Both the position numbers and the translations under genes were made by a program. 64,000 nucleotides of DNA from Mycolicibacterium crocinum (lineage in GTDB: Bacteria; Actinomycetota; Actinomycetes; Mycobacteriales; Mycobacteriaceae), in contig NZ_CP092362.2 in NCBI RefSeq assembly GCF_022370635.2, positions 1,550,001-1,614,000 on the forward strand, in the 5' to 3' direction. Shown here piece after piece: positions 54,408 through 63,215 of the stretch; the stretch's first letter is position 1, and each line of letters starts with the position of its first letter. The notes beneath the pieces were generated by a model. It had not been told where the DNA came from. It did no database searches and was given only the letters and a program-made list of their open reading frames with translations.

Positions 54408-55514
54408 ATGAAACTCGTTGCATCCCAAGACGAACGCGATCTGGCAGCCAGCTTGCGCGGATTGCTGGGTGCCGGGCGCTCCGATCTGTGGGGTGACCTG
54501 GCGGCGGCCGGGGTGATGGGTTTGGGTCTGCCCGAGATCTATGGTGGTTCCGGCGGATCGCTGTCGGATCTCGGGATCTTCGCCCGCGAGGCCGGCCGGG
54601 CGCTGTGTCCGATGCGGGTGCACAGCACCGCGATCGCCGCACACGCCCTGAGGATCGTCGGCGGCGAGAAGTCCTGCGTCACCTGGCTGCCCGACCTGAC
54701 CGCCGGACGCATTGCCGGCACCACCGCGCTGTGGAATCCCAATGACGCATCCGACGTCACCGCCACCATGCGGGCCGACCAGGATCGCGACGGCACCTGG
54801 CGGCTCACCGGCACAGCCGATTTCGTCAACGATGCCGACAGCGCCGACATCGTCGTCGTCTCCGGATTCGACCGGTCCGGGAACACCGTGGGATTCGTCG
54901 TCCGGTTACGCAACGATGGCGTGACGCTGCGGCCGCTGACACTGATGGGCGGCCACCACGCGTCGGTGCTGCGCTTCGACGATGTGCCGGTCGACGACGT
55001 CCTCAACGACGGCGCGCCGCTCGGCCGCGACGACCTGCGGCGCACCGCCAACGCCGCGGTGGCGCTGACGGCGCTCGACCTGGTCGGCGTGGGGGAGGCG
55101 GTGCTCGAGCGCACCGTGCGCTACACCACCATGCGTCAGCAGTTCGGCAGACCGATCGCGTCGTTCCAGGCCGCCCAGCACATCGTGGCCGATATGCACA
55201 TCGCGCTGGCGGCGGCCCGGCTGGCCGCGCAGTCCGCCGTGTCCGCCATCGACCGCGGCCGCAACGCCGTTCGGGAAACCGCAGTCGCGCGAATCCAATC
55301 CGCCACAGCGGCCAAGTGGGCCACCCTCGACGCCCATCAGCTGCACGGCGGCATGGGGTACGTCGTGGAGACCGACCTGTACCTGTGGTCCGAACGTGCC
55401 CGGGTGCTCTCGACGCTGGGTGGGGGAGCCGACATCGCCGCGGCGTGGCTCGACGAGGACGACGTCAGCCGGGCGGCGGTGGCTGACCGGTTGCGGCGCA
55501 AGGACGGCCAGTGA
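54408..55514 (+). CDS. Acyl-CoA dehydrogenase, beta-type subunit (FadE)
   Basis: A 368-residue acyl-CoA dehydrogenase homologue. Its N-terminal half is less conserved (AGVMGLGLPEIYGGSGGSLSDL, then LTGTADFVNDADSADIVVV). The C-terminal half retains RTVRYTTMRQQFGRPIASFQAAQHIVADM and a QLHGGMGYVVETDLYLW motif. In heteromeric ChsE-type enzymes one subunit supplies the FAD contacts and the other the base, which fits this divergent pair. Its stop overlaps the next gene by 4 bp (GTGA). Confidence 0.88.
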   Translation: MKLVASQDERDLAASLRGLLGAGRSDLWGDLAAAGVMGLGLPEIYGGSGGSLSDLGIFAREAGRALCPMRVHSTAIAAHALRIVGGEKSCVTWLPDLTAGRIAGTTALWNPNDASDVTATMRADQDRDGTWRLTGTADFVNDADSADIVVVSGFDRSGNTVGFVVRLRNDGVTLRPLTLMGGHHASVLRFDDVPVDDVLNDGAPLGRDDLRRTANAAVALTALDLVGVGEAVLERTVRYTTMRQQFGRPIASFQAAQHIVADMHIALAAARLAAQSAVSAIDRGRNAVRETAVARIQSATAAKWATLDAHQLHGGMGYVVETDLYLWSERARVLSTLGGGADIAAAWLDEDDVSRAAVADRLRRKDGQ

Positions 55515-56008
55515 CAGACAGCCTGATCGATGCGGAGACAGCCGCGCGGGTCGGCACCGTCGCGGCCACCGCCTCCGGTGAGGTGATCCGGCGCGACTGG
55601 CAACGCTGGGCCGCCGCGGTCGGCGACGACAACCCGCTGTGGTTCGACCCGGACTACGCCCGCGCCAACGGTTATCGCGACGTCATCTGCCCGCCGCTGT
55701 ATCTGCAGTACGCAATTCTCGGGGTCAGCCCACTGTCCGCGTTGCGCCCGGACGGATCCTCGGGCGCGGTATCGGGCGGCCTCGCCTTCCCGAAGGCGCC
55801 GCGGCGGATGGCCGGTGGCGAGAGCACCACCTTCCACCTGCCTGCGTATCACCGCGACGAGATCGAGATGGTGCGCACCATCTCCTCGGTGGTGGAAAAG
55901 GATGGCCGCTCAGGACGATTCGTTCTGGTCACCTGGCATACCGTGTACCGCAACCAGCGCGGGGAGCTGGTTGCCGAGGCCTCCACCTCGATGATTGCCC
56001 GCCCATGA
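55511..56008 (+). CDS. MaoC-like dehydratase, N-terminal type
   Basis: A 165-residue hot-dog-fold protein of the MaoC_dehydrat_N group (IRRDWQRWAAAVGDDNPLWFDPDYARANGYRDVICPP in consecutive segments). This subgroup generally lacks the hydratase Asp/His pair and pairs with an active MaoC partner, as ChsH2 does with ChsH1. The partner is probably the protein encoded next, with which it overlaps by 4 bp. Confidence 0.88.
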   Translation: MTDSLIDAETAARVGTVAATASGEVIRRDWQRWAAAVGDDNPLWFDPDYARANGYRDVICPPLYLQYAILGVSPLSALRPDGSSGAVSGGLAFPKAPRRMAGGESTTFHLPAYHRDEIEMVRTISSVVEKDGRSGRFVLVTWHTVYRNQRGELVAEASTSMIARP

Positions 56009-56442
56009 GCCAGGTTTTCTACGACGATATCGAGCCGGGCGACCAGATCCCGGAGCTGACCGTCACCGTCGACGAGACGCAGATGTTCTTCTTCAGCGCG
56101 GCCACCTACAACGGTCACCGCATTCACTACGACAAAGAGTGGGCCCGCGACACAGAGGGTTACGACGACGTCCTGGTGCAGGGACCGCTGCAGGCCGCTC
56201 TGCTGGCCCGCGCGATCACCGACTGGATCGGCGGCCGCGGCAGGCTGGTGAATTACTCGGTGCAGAACCGCGGGGTCGCATTTCCGGGTCAGCCGCTGAC
56301 GTTCGGCGGCACGGTCACCGGCAAGCGGATCGAGGACGACCGCGCACTGGTGGACCTGGAGATCGCCGGCCGCCGTGACGCCGACATCCTGATGCCGGGC
56401 ACGGCGACCGTGGAACTGCCCCGCCGCCTTGGAGATTCCTGA
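56005..56442 (+). CDS. MaoC-like enoyl-CoA hydratase
   Basis: A 145-residue hot-dog protein. YNGHRIHYDKEWARDTEGYDDVLVQGPLQAALLAR (in consecutive segments) carries the hydratase-2 pattern with the His and Tyr/Asp positions, so this is probably the catalytic partner of the preceding protein. It would hydrate the enoyl-CoA made by the FadE pair. It overlaps the thiolase-like gene by one base (TGATG). Confidence 0.88.
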   Translation: MSQVFYDDIEPGDQIPELTVTVDETQMFFFSAATYNGHRIHYDKEWARDTEGYDDVLVQGPLQAALLARAITDWIGGRGRLVNYSVQNRGVAFPGQPLTFGGTVTGKRIEDDRALVDLEIAGRRDADILMPGTATVELPRRLGDS

Positions 56443-57641
56443 TGCGGCTGGCCGGCGAGGCGGCGATCGTCGGGATCGCTGAACTGCCCGCCGAACGCAA
56501 GCCCACCCGACCGGAACTATTCACCCTCGACCAGTACGCCGCGCTGACCAAGATGGTGCTCGACGACGCCGGCCTCGACGCGAGTGTGGTCAACGGGCTG
56601 ATTTCCCACGGGCTGGCCGAATCGGACATGTTCGTCCCGGCCACCTTGAGTGAATACCTCGGTCTGCCCATCGATTTCGGCGAGCGGGTGGACCTGGGCG
56701 GCGCGACGTCGGCCGCCATGGTGTGGCGTGCGGCGGTCGCGGTCGAACTCGGATTGTGTGATGCGGTGCTGGCCGTGCTGCCCGGTTCGCGGGCCCTGCC
56801 GCGGTCAGCGCGACGCGAACCGGTGGCGCCGAGTTGGTATGGGGCGTCGAGCAACAACTACGGGTCACCGCAGGCCGAGTACGAGATCCCGTACGGCAAC
56901 GTCGGGCAGAACGCGCCGTTCGCCCAGATCGCGCAACGCTACGGCGCACAGTACGGCTACGACCCGACGGCGCTGGCCAAGATCGCCGTGGATCAGCGCA
57001 CCAACGCCTGCGCACATCCGGGGGCGGTGTTCCACGGCAAGCCCCTTACCGAGGCCGACGTCCTCGACAGCCCGATGATCGCCGATCCGATCCATATGCT
57101 GGAGACGGTCATGCCCGTGCACGGCGGGACCGGGGTATTGGTCGCCAATGCCGACCTGGCCCGCAAGAGCCGGCATCGGCCGGTGTGGATCAAGGGATTC
57201 GGCGAGCACATCGCCTTCAAGACCACGACGTACGCGCAGGACCCGATGATCACCCCGATCGCGCGGTCCGCCGAGCGCGCCTTCGCGATGGCGGCGCTGC
57301 GCCCGTCCGACGTGGACGTCGCCTCGATCTACGACTGCTACACGATCACCGTGCTGATGACCCTGGAGGACGCCGGCTTCTGCCCGAAGGGTCAGGGCAT
57401 GGCCTGGATCAAAGATCGCGACCTGACCTTCCGCGGCGACTTCCCGCTCAACACCGCGGGCGGCCAGTTGTCCTACGGGCAGGCCGGGATGTCGGGCGGG
57501 ATGCATCACGTGGTGGACGCCGCCCGCCAGCTGATGGGGCGATCGGCGGCGGCTCAGGTCGCCGACGCCAACATCGCATTCGTGGCGGGCACCGGCGGAA
57601 TCATGAGCGAGCAGGTGGCACTGGTGTTGGGAGGCGACTGA
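56442..57641 (+). CDS. Thiolase-fold lipid-transfer protein, Ltp2-like aldolase
   Basis: A 399-residue thiolase-superfamily protein. The region that carries the nucleophilic Cys in thiolases reads RVDLGGATSAAMVWRA, with no Cys, while SIYDCYTITVLMTLEDAGF and LSYGQAGMSGGMHHVV keep Tyr and His residues. This is the pattern of Ltp2-type retro-aldolases that release propionyl-CoA from steroid side chains with a DUF35 partner, not of a true thiolase. The DUF35 gene follows with a one-base overlap. Confidence 0.85.
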   Translation: MRLAGEAAIVGIAELPAERKPTRPELFTLDQYAALTKMVLDDAGLDASVVNGLISHGLAESDMFVPATLSEYLGLPIDFGERVDLGGATSAAMVWRAAVAVELGLCDAVLAVLPGSRALPRSARREPVAPSWYGASSNNYGSPQAEYEIPYGNVGQNAPFAQIAQRYGAQYGYDPTALAKIAVDQRTNACAHPGAVFHGKPLTEADVLDSPMIADPIHMLETVMPVHGGTGVLVANADLARKSRHRPVWIKGFGEHIAFKTTTYAQDPMITPIARSAERAFAMAALRPSDVDVASIYDCYTITVLMTLEDAGFCPKGQGMAWIKDRDLTFRGDFPLNTAGGQLSYGQAGMSGGMHHVVDAARQLMGRSAAAQVADANIAFVAGTGGIMSEQVALVLGGD

Positions 57642-58048
57642 TGGCCGAACCGATGCCGGTGCCCGAACCCACCCCGGTGTCCCAGCCGTTCTGGGACGCC
57701 CTCGCCGAGCACCGGATCCTGATCCAGTACTCGCCATCGGCTGATCGCTACGTGTTCTATCCGCGCACGCTCGCACCGGGCACGCTGGCCGACGACCTGA
57801 AATGGCGCGAGATCGACGGTGCCGCAACGCTGTACACCTATACCGTGGCACGCCGGCCGACCGGACCGCCGTGGGTTGATTCGCTGCCGCAGCTGCCTGC
57901 CGTGGTGCAGTGGGATGTCGGGCCGCGGTTCTCCACCGAGCTGGTGGACGTCGCACCGGACGACGTCCGGATCGGGATGCGCGTCACCCCGGTGTTCTGC
58001 GACCTTCCCGGCACCGGAATGACCCTGCTGCGGTATCGCCCGGCATGA
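57641..58048 (+). CDS. DUF35 OB-fold acyl-CoA-binding protein lacking its zinc-ribbon cysteines
   Basis: A 135-residue DUF35 protein. The N-terminal helix (SQPFWDALAEHRILIQYS) and the OB-fold half (TLYTYTVARRPTGP, LPAVVQWDVGPRFSTELVDV) are normal. The zinc-ribbon section that usually reads CxxC...CxxC is here QYSPSADRYVFYPRTLAPGT with no cysteines, so zinc is unlikely to be bound. It should be the partner of the Ltp2-like protein. It overlaps the fadD gene by 4 bp. Confidence 0.85.
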   Translation: MAEPMPVPEPTPVSQPFWDALAEHRILIQYSPSADRYVFYPRTLAPGTLADDLKWREIDGAATLYTYTVARRPTGPPWVDSLPQLPAVVQWDVGPRFSTELVDVAPDDVRIGMRVTPVFCDLPGTGMTLLRYRPA

Positions 58049-59640
58049 TCGACACCGTCCAGAAACTGTTGCGGACCCGCGCCGACGACGATTCCGTCGC
58101 GGTCATCTCACCCGAGCGCACCTGGACGTGGCGCGAGTATCTCGCGGAGGCCGCCGCGGAAGCCTCCGCGCTGTTGGCACTTCTGGATCAGACGCGGCCG
58201 AGACACGTCGGTGCACTGATGACGAATTCGCCGGCCTACGTGCGGTCGATGGCCGCCGCCGCGCTCGGCGGCTATGTGCTCTGCGGTATCAACACCACCC
58301 GCCGTGGTGAGGGCCTGCTCTCCGACATCCGCCGTTCGGACTGCCAGCTGCTGCTGGTCGACGACGAGCACGCGCCGCTCCTCGACGGGCTGGACCGCGC
58401 GGGCATCCCCGTGCTGAACGTGACCGGCCCCCGCTACGCCGAAACGGTAGTTGCTGCGAAACCGCTTGTCCCGCATGAGGTCACCGGCGCCGATCCGTTC
58501 ATGATGATCTTCACCTCCGGCACGAGTGGCAATCCGAAGGCCGTGCCGTTCGTCCACGCGATGAGTGTGATGTGCGGCCTGAGCCTGGTCGCGCAGATGG
58601 ACATCACCGCCGACGACGTGTGCTACCTCGCGATGCCGCTGTTTCACTCCAACGGGGTGGCGGTCGGCTTCTCAGTGGCGATCACCGCCGGTGCGGCGAT
58701 GGTGCCGGTGAAGTTCTCGGTGTCGCGGCTGCTGCCGGATCTGCGCCGCTACGGCATCACGTTCATGAACTATGTGGGCAAGCCGCTGGCGCTGGTGCTC
58801 GCCACACCCGAGCAACCCGACGATGCCGACAACCCGCTGCGCGTCATGTACGGCAACGAGGCCACCGAGCGCGATATCGCCGAGTTCTCACGGCGTTTCG
58901 GCTGCCGCGTCATCGACGCCTTCGGTTCCAGCGAGTTCGCTGTCGTGGTGGTCCGCGAGGACGGCACCCCGCCCGGCTCGATCGGCAAGGGCTGGGGAGG
59001 CGTCGCGATCTATCATCCGGACACCGTGACCGAATGCGCCACCGCTGTTTTCGACGAGCACGGTGCACTATTGAACGCCGACGACGCGGTCGGGGAGTTG
59101 GTGAACACCACCGGCTCGGGACCGTTCGGCGGCTACTACAACGACCCGGCCGCCACCTCCGAGCGGATCCGGCACGGCATGTACTGGACCGGTGACCTCG
59201 CCTACCGCGATGCCGACGGCTGGATCTATCTGGCCGGTCGCACCTCGGACTGGATGCGGGTTGACGGCGAGAACATGGCCGCCGCGCCGATCGAACGGAT
59301 CATGCTGCGGCTACCGCAGATCAATCAGGTGGCGGTGTACGCGGTGCCCGACGAGCAGGTCGGCGATCAGGTGATGGCGGCAGTCGTTCTGCGCCAAGGG
59401 GACTCGCTCATCCCGGCCCAGTTCGAGGAGTTCCTGGCCGCTCAGCCCGACCTGTCGCCGAAGGCATGGCCGCGGTTCATCCGCATCAACGACGACCTAC
59501 CGCAGACGGCCACCAACAAAATCCTCAAGCGGGAACTGAGCGCGGCCGGTGTGACCGCAGGCGATGGTGTGCTCTGGGAGCGGGAAGCCCGCGGCGCCAG
59601 TTATCGGGTGGTCAGCGCGCAAACATCAACGCGCGCTTGA
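58045..59640 (+). CDS. Acyl-CoA synthetase (FadD17-like)
   Basis: A 531-residue ANL ligase. A3 loop MIFTSGTSGNPKAV, A5 IDAFGSSEFAVVV, A7 YWTGDLAYRDADGWIYLAGRTSDWMRVDGENMAA and the terminal lysine in LPQTATNKILKREL are present. The operon suggests it activates a branched or steroid-derived side-chain acid; FadD17 of M. tuberculosis stands beside fadE26/27 in a cholesterol-related cluster. ATG 58045 overlaps the DUF35 stop. Its last 29 bp overlap the convergent sdhB. Confidence 0.88.
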   Translation: MIDTVQKLLRTRADDDSVAVISPERTWTWREYLAEAAAEASALLALLDQTRPRHVGALMTNSPAYVRSMAAAALGGYVLCGINTTRRGEGLLSDIRRSDCQLLLVDDEHAPLLDGLDRAGIPVLNVTGPRYAETVVAAKPLVPHEVTGADPFMMIFTSGTSGNPKAVPFVHAMSVMCGLSLVAQMDITADDVCYLAMPLFHSNGVAVGFSVAITAGAAMVPVKFSVSRLLPDLRRYGITFMNYVGKPLALVLATPEQPDDADNPLRVMYGNEATERDIAEFSRRFGCRVIDAFGSSEFAVVVVREDGTPPGSIGKGWGGVAIYHPDTVTECATAVFDEHGALLNADDAVGELVNTTGSGPFGGYYNDPAATSERIRHGMYWTGDLAYRDADGWIYLAGRTSDWMRVDGENMAAAPIERIMLRLPQINQVAVYAVPDEQVGDQVMAAVVLRQGDSLIPAQFEEFLAAQPDLSPKAWPRFIRINDDLPQTATNKILKRELSAAGVTAGDGVLWEREARGASYRVVSAQTSTRA

Positions 59641-60382
59641 CCTCCTGGATCGCCTTGGTGACCTCGATGCCGCGCGGGCAGGCGTCGGTGCAGTTGAACG
59701 TCGTGCGGCAGCGCCACACCCCGTCGACATCGTTGAGGATGTCAAGGCGCTCGGCCGCACCCTCGTCGCGGCTGTCGAAGATGAACCGGTGCGCGTTGAC
59801 GATCGCGGCAGGCCCGAAGTACGACCCCTCGCTCCAGTACACCGGGCAGCTCGTGGTGCAGCAGGCGCACAGGATGCACTTGGTGGTGTCGTCGTAGCGG
59901 GCCCGGTCAGTGGGGCTCTGGATGCGTTCGCGGGTAGGCGGATTGCCCGACGTGATCAGGTAAGGCTTCACCGCGCGGTAGGCGTCGAAGAACGGCTCCA
60001 TGTTCACCACGAGGTCCTTCTCCACGGCCAAACCGCGGATGGGCTCGATGGTGATGGTGAGCGGCTTGTCCTTCTTGGGCAGCAGGTCGCGCATCAACAC
60101 CTTGCACGCCAACCGGTTCACGCCGTTGATCCGCATCGCGTCCGAGCCGCACACCCCGTGCGCGCAGGAGCGGCGGAATGTCAACGTCCCGTCCAGGTAA
60201 CTCTTCACGTAGATCAGCAGATTCAACAGCCGATCCGACGGCAGGCACGGCACCCGGAAACTCTGGTAGCCGGCGCTGTCGGGATCCTCCGGGTTGAACC
60301 GCGCGATCTTCAGCGTCACCATCACCGCCCCGTCCGGGATCGGCGGCAGCGCGGGCTCTTTAACGTCAGGTGCGATCGTCAT
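59612..60382 (-). CDS. sdhB: Succinate dehydrogenase iron-sulfur subunit
   Basis: A 256-residue SdhB. The [2Fe-2S] ligands are in RRSCAHGVCGSDAMRINGVNRLAC and the [4Fe-4S]/[3Fe-4S] ligands in KCILCACCTTSCPVYW and RCRTTFNCTDACPRGI (each shown in part). It passes electrons from the SdhA flavin to quinone. ATG 60382 shares one base with the sdhA stop (TAATG). Last gene of sdhCDAB. Confidence 0.97.
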   Translation of the reverse strand: MTIAPDVKEPALPPIPDGAVMVTLKIARFNPEDPDSAGYQSFRVPCLPSDRLLNLLIYVKSYLDGTLTFRRSCAHGVCGSDAMRINGVNRLACKVLMRDLLPKKDKPLTITIEPIRGLAVEKDLVVNMEPFFDAYRAVKPYLITSGNPPTRERIQSPTDRARYDDTTKCILCACCTTSCPVYWSEGSYFGPAAIVNAHRFIFDSRDEGAAERLDILNDVDGVWRCRTTFNCTDACPRGIEVTKAIQEVKRALMFAR

Positions 60383-62136
60383 TAATACTTGCGCTCCATC
60401 GGCTCGTAGCGGGTCTGCACGACGGGCTTGTAGTCCAGCCGGATGTCGCTGAGCAGATCCGACCCTTCCTTGTACGCCATCGTGTGGCGCATGTAGTTGG
60501 TGTCGTCGCGGTTCGGGTAGTCCTCACGGGCATGGCCGCCACGAGATTCCTTGCGGTTCAACGCACCGACGACGGTGACCTCGGCCAGCTCCAGCAGGAA
60601 GCCCAATTCGATGGCCTCCAGCAAGTCGCTGTTGTAGCGCTTCCCCTTGTCGTGCACGCTGATTCGCGCGTAGCGCTCCTTGAGAGCGTGGATGTCGGTG
60701 AGCGCCTGCTTGAGCGTCTCCTCGGTGCGGAACACCGCGGCGTTGTTGTCCATCGACTGCTGCAGCGCACCGCGGATGTCGGCCACCCGTTCGTTGCCGT
60801 GCTCGGAGAGGATGTCGGCGACCCAGCCGACGACCTTGCCGGCCGGTTCCTCGGGCAGGTCGACGAAATCGTGGCCCAGGGCATAGTTTGCGGCGGAGAT
60901 GCCGGCACGGCGGCCGAAGACGTTGATGTCCAGCAGCGAGTTGGTGCCCAGGCGGTTGGCGCCGTGCACCGACACGCACGCGCATTCACCGGCGGCATAC
61001 AGGCCCGGAACCGTTGTGGTGTTGTCCCGCAACACCTGTCCGGTGACCGTGGTCGGGATGCCGCCCATCACGTAGTGGCACGTCGGGTAGACCGGCACGA
61101 GCTCCTTGACCGGGTCTACGCCGAGGTAGGTGCGGGCGAACTCGGTGATGTCGGGCAGCTTGGCCTCGAGCACGTCCTCGCCGAGGTGGCGCACGTCGAT
61201 GTAGACGTAGTCCTTGTGTGGGCCGGCGCCGCGGCCTTCCAGGACCTCGAGCACCATCGAGCGGGCGACGATATCGCGCGGCGCCAGGTCGACGATGGTG
61301 GGGGCGTAGCGCTCCATGAACCGCTCGCCCTCGCCGTTGAGCAGCCGTCCGCCCTCGCCGCGCACGGCTTCGGAGATCAGGATGCCCAACCCGGCCAGAC
61401 CGGTCGGGTGGAACTGGTGAAACTCCATGTCCTCCAACGGAAGTCCCTTACGAAACACGATGCCCAGGCCGTCACCGGTCAGCGTGTGGGCGTTGGAGGT
61501 GGTCTTGTACATCCGGCCGGAGCCGCCGGTGGCGAACACGATCGCCTTGGCGTGGAAGACGTGGATGTCGCCGGTGGCGAGCTCGTAGGCCACCACTCCG
61601 CTGGCCACCGGGCCGCTCGGGGTTTCGGTCAGCACCAGGTCGAGTGCATAGAACTCGTTGAAGAACTGCACGTCGTGTTTGACGCAGTTTTGGTACAGCG
61701 TCTGCAGAATCATGTGGCCGGTGCGGTCGGCGGCATAACAGGCCCGGCGCACCGGCGCCTTGCCGTGGTCGCGGGTGTGCCCGCCGAACCGGCGCTGGTC
61801 GATGCGACCCTCGGGGGTGCGGTTGAACGGCATCCCCATCTTCTCCAGGTCGAGCACCGCGTCGATGGCTTCCTTGGCCATGATCTCGACGGCGTCCTGG
61901 TCGGCCAGGTAGTCGCCACCCTTGACGGTGTCGAAGGTGTGCCATTCCCAGTTGTCCTCTTCGACATTGGCCAGCGCAGCGCACATGCCGCCCTGGGCGG
62001 CGCCGGTGTGGGAACGGGTCGGGTACAGCTTGGTCAGCACCGCGGTCCGCACCCGCGGGCCCGCCTCGACGGCGGCGCGCATGCCGGCTCCGCCTGCACC
62101 GACGATGACCACGTCGTAGCGGTGTTCGGTAATCAT
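60382..62136 (-). CDS. sdhA: Succinate dehydrogenase flavoprotein subunit
   Basis: A 584-residue SdhA. FAD-binding VVIVGAGGAGMRAAVEA, the covalent-FAD His43 in TRSHTGAAQGG, the active-site HPTGLAG and RGEGGRLLNGEGERFMERY segments, and the GGIPTT capping region are all intact. It oxidises succinate to fumarate in the TCA cycle at the membrane's inner face. An 18-bp gap separates it from sdhD. No frameshift or missing motif. Confidence 0.98.
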   Translation of the reverse strand: MITEHRYDVVIVGAGGAGMRAAVEAGPRVRTAVLTKLYPTRSHTGAAQGGMCAALANVEEDNWEWHTFDTVKGGDYLADQDAVEIMAKEAIDAVLDLEKMGMPFNRTPEGRIDQRRFGGHTRDHGKAPVRRACYAADRTGHMILQTLYQNCVKHDVQFFNEFYALDLVLTETPSGPVASGVVAYELATGDIHVFHAKAIVFATGGSGRMYKTTSNAHTLTGDGLGIVFRKGLPLEDMEFHQFHPTGLAGLGILISEAVRGEGGRLLNGEGERFMERYAPTIVDLAPRDIVARSMVLEVLEGRGAGPHKDYVYIDVRHLGEDVLEAKLPDITEFARTYLGVDPVKELVPVYPTCHYVMGGIPTTVTGQVLRDNTTTVPGLYAAGECACVSVHGANRLGTNSLLDINVFGRRAGISAANYALGHDFVDLPEEPAGKVVGWVADILSEHGNERVADIRGALQQSMDNNAAVFRTEETLKQALTDIHALKERYARISVHDKGKRYNSDLLEAIELGFLLELAEVTVVGALNRKESRGGHAREDYPNRDDTNYMRHTMAYKEGSDLLSDIRLDYKPVVQTRYEPMERKY

Positions 62137-62154
62137 TTTCGCCTCGAAGAGCTT

Positions 62155-62616
62155 CTAGGAGATGTTGGGGTTGAAGGTGAGCAGCACGTAGGTGCCCACC
62201 ACCAAGGTGATGAGCATCGCGATCACCAGCAGCGAGTTGAGCCAGAACTTCGTGGAGTCCTTGCGGGCGTAGTCACCGATGATCGTGCGGATCCCGTTGC
62301 CGCCGTGCAGCTGGGCCAACCACAGCAGCAGTAGGTCCCAGGTCTGCCAGAACGGTGAGGCCCAGCGCTGCGCGACGTAGTTGAAGTCGATCTTGTAGAC
62401 GCCGCCGTCCCACATCAGCCCGATGAACAGGTGGCCGAGCGCGAGGAAGATCAGGACGACGCCGGAGAACCGCATGAACAGCCAGGCGTACTTCTCGAAG
62501 TTCGGCATCCCGGAGCGCCGCCGTGGGGTGCGCGGGTTGTCCAGCCCGGCCGGACGGTCGTGGCTGCGTTCGAGGATCGGGGCCGGCGGCCCGAGCCGGC
62601 TTTCGGGCGCGCTCAC
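62155..62616 (-). CDS. sdhD: Succinate dehydrogenase membrane anchor subunit D
   Basis: A 153-residue protein with three helices (FMRFSGVVLIFLALGHLFIG, a central WQTWDLLLLWLAQLHGGNG region and WLNSLLVIAMLITLVVGTYV). His residues in ALGHLF and QLHGG are placed to serve heme b or quinone binding. GTG 62616 overlaps the sdhC stop by 4 bp. Matches the Rv3317 position. Confidence 0.93.
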   Translation of the reverse strand: MSAPESRLGPPAPILERSHDRPAGLDNPRTPRRRSGMPNFEKYAWLFMRFSGVVLIFLALGHLFIGLMWDGGVYKIDFNYVAQRWASPFWQTWDLLLLWLAQLHGGNGIRTIIGDYARKDSTKFWLNSLLVIAMLITLVVGTYVLLTFNPNIS

Positions 62617-63035
62617 AGGAACCGCTCCGCCATGTGCATGCCGATGATCACCAGCGAGGGCACCATGACCAGCAGCCAGACCGCGGCCACCGCCCACAGC
62701 ATCTGCCGTTGATAGCGCGGGCCCTTCCACCAGAAGTCGATGAGGATGATCCGCACACCGTTGAGTGCGTGATAGAGCAGGGCGGCCACCAGGCCGATCT
62801 CCATCAGACCGATGATCGGCGTCTTGTAGGTCTCGACGACCTCGTTGTAGGCCTGCGGGCTGACCCGCACCAGCGCCGTGTCGAGGACGTGGACGAAGAG
62901 GAAGAAGAAGATGGTCGTACCGGTGATGCGATGCAGAACCCACGACCACATGCCGGGGTCACCGCGATACAGGGTGCGCCGCCGCCGTGCCGACTTGTCG
63001 CGGGGGGCAGGCACAACCGGTGCCGCTGTACTCAT
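62613..63035 (-). CDS. sdhC: Succinate dehydrogenase cytochrome b subunit C
   Basis: A 140-residue three-helix SdhC. The signature VLHRITGTTIFFFLFVHVLD and the heme-ligand region LLYHALNGVRIILIDF are clear. GGAGG (63042-63046, minus strand) is 6 nt before ATG 63035. TAGAGT at 63076-63071 is a possible -10 for the operon. First gene of sdhCDAB. Confidence 0.95.
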   Translation of the reverse strand: MSTAAPVVPAPRDKSARRRRTLYRGDPGMWSWVLHRITGTTIFFFLFVHVLDTALVRVSPQAYNEVVETYKTPIIGLMEIGLVAALLYHALNGVRIILIDFWWKGPRYQRQMLWAVAAVWLLVMVPSLVIIGMHMAERFL

Positions 63036-63128
63036 TCAGCGCCTCCAACACCATCGTTGCATTTGATTGGACTCTAACTCCGTTTCTAGGGTCGAAAGAA
63101 TTACGGTGCAGGGACAAAAGGCGATTGT

Positions 63129-63145
63129 CCGGCCGATTCGGCCGG
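63129..63145. promoter_or_regulatory. Perfect palindrome in the sdhC-cdd divergent region
   Basis: CCGGCCGATTCGGCCGG has perfect 8-bp arms around one base. It lies 94 nt upstream of sdhC and 71 nt upstream of cdd. It may be an operator or a GC hairpin; nothing else in 63036-63215 is clearly assignable. Confidence 0.35.
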
Positions 63146-63215
63146 TGTAGCCGGTGGCGACGAGCGGTGCGAGGCGGTTGGTGAATGCATTCAGTACGGG
63201 TCTGGTGAGTGACCG

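Noticed and set aside
60370..62334. Long open frame antisense to sdhA
   Set aside because: Shadow of SdhA, whose FAD and active-site motifs are intact on the minus strand.
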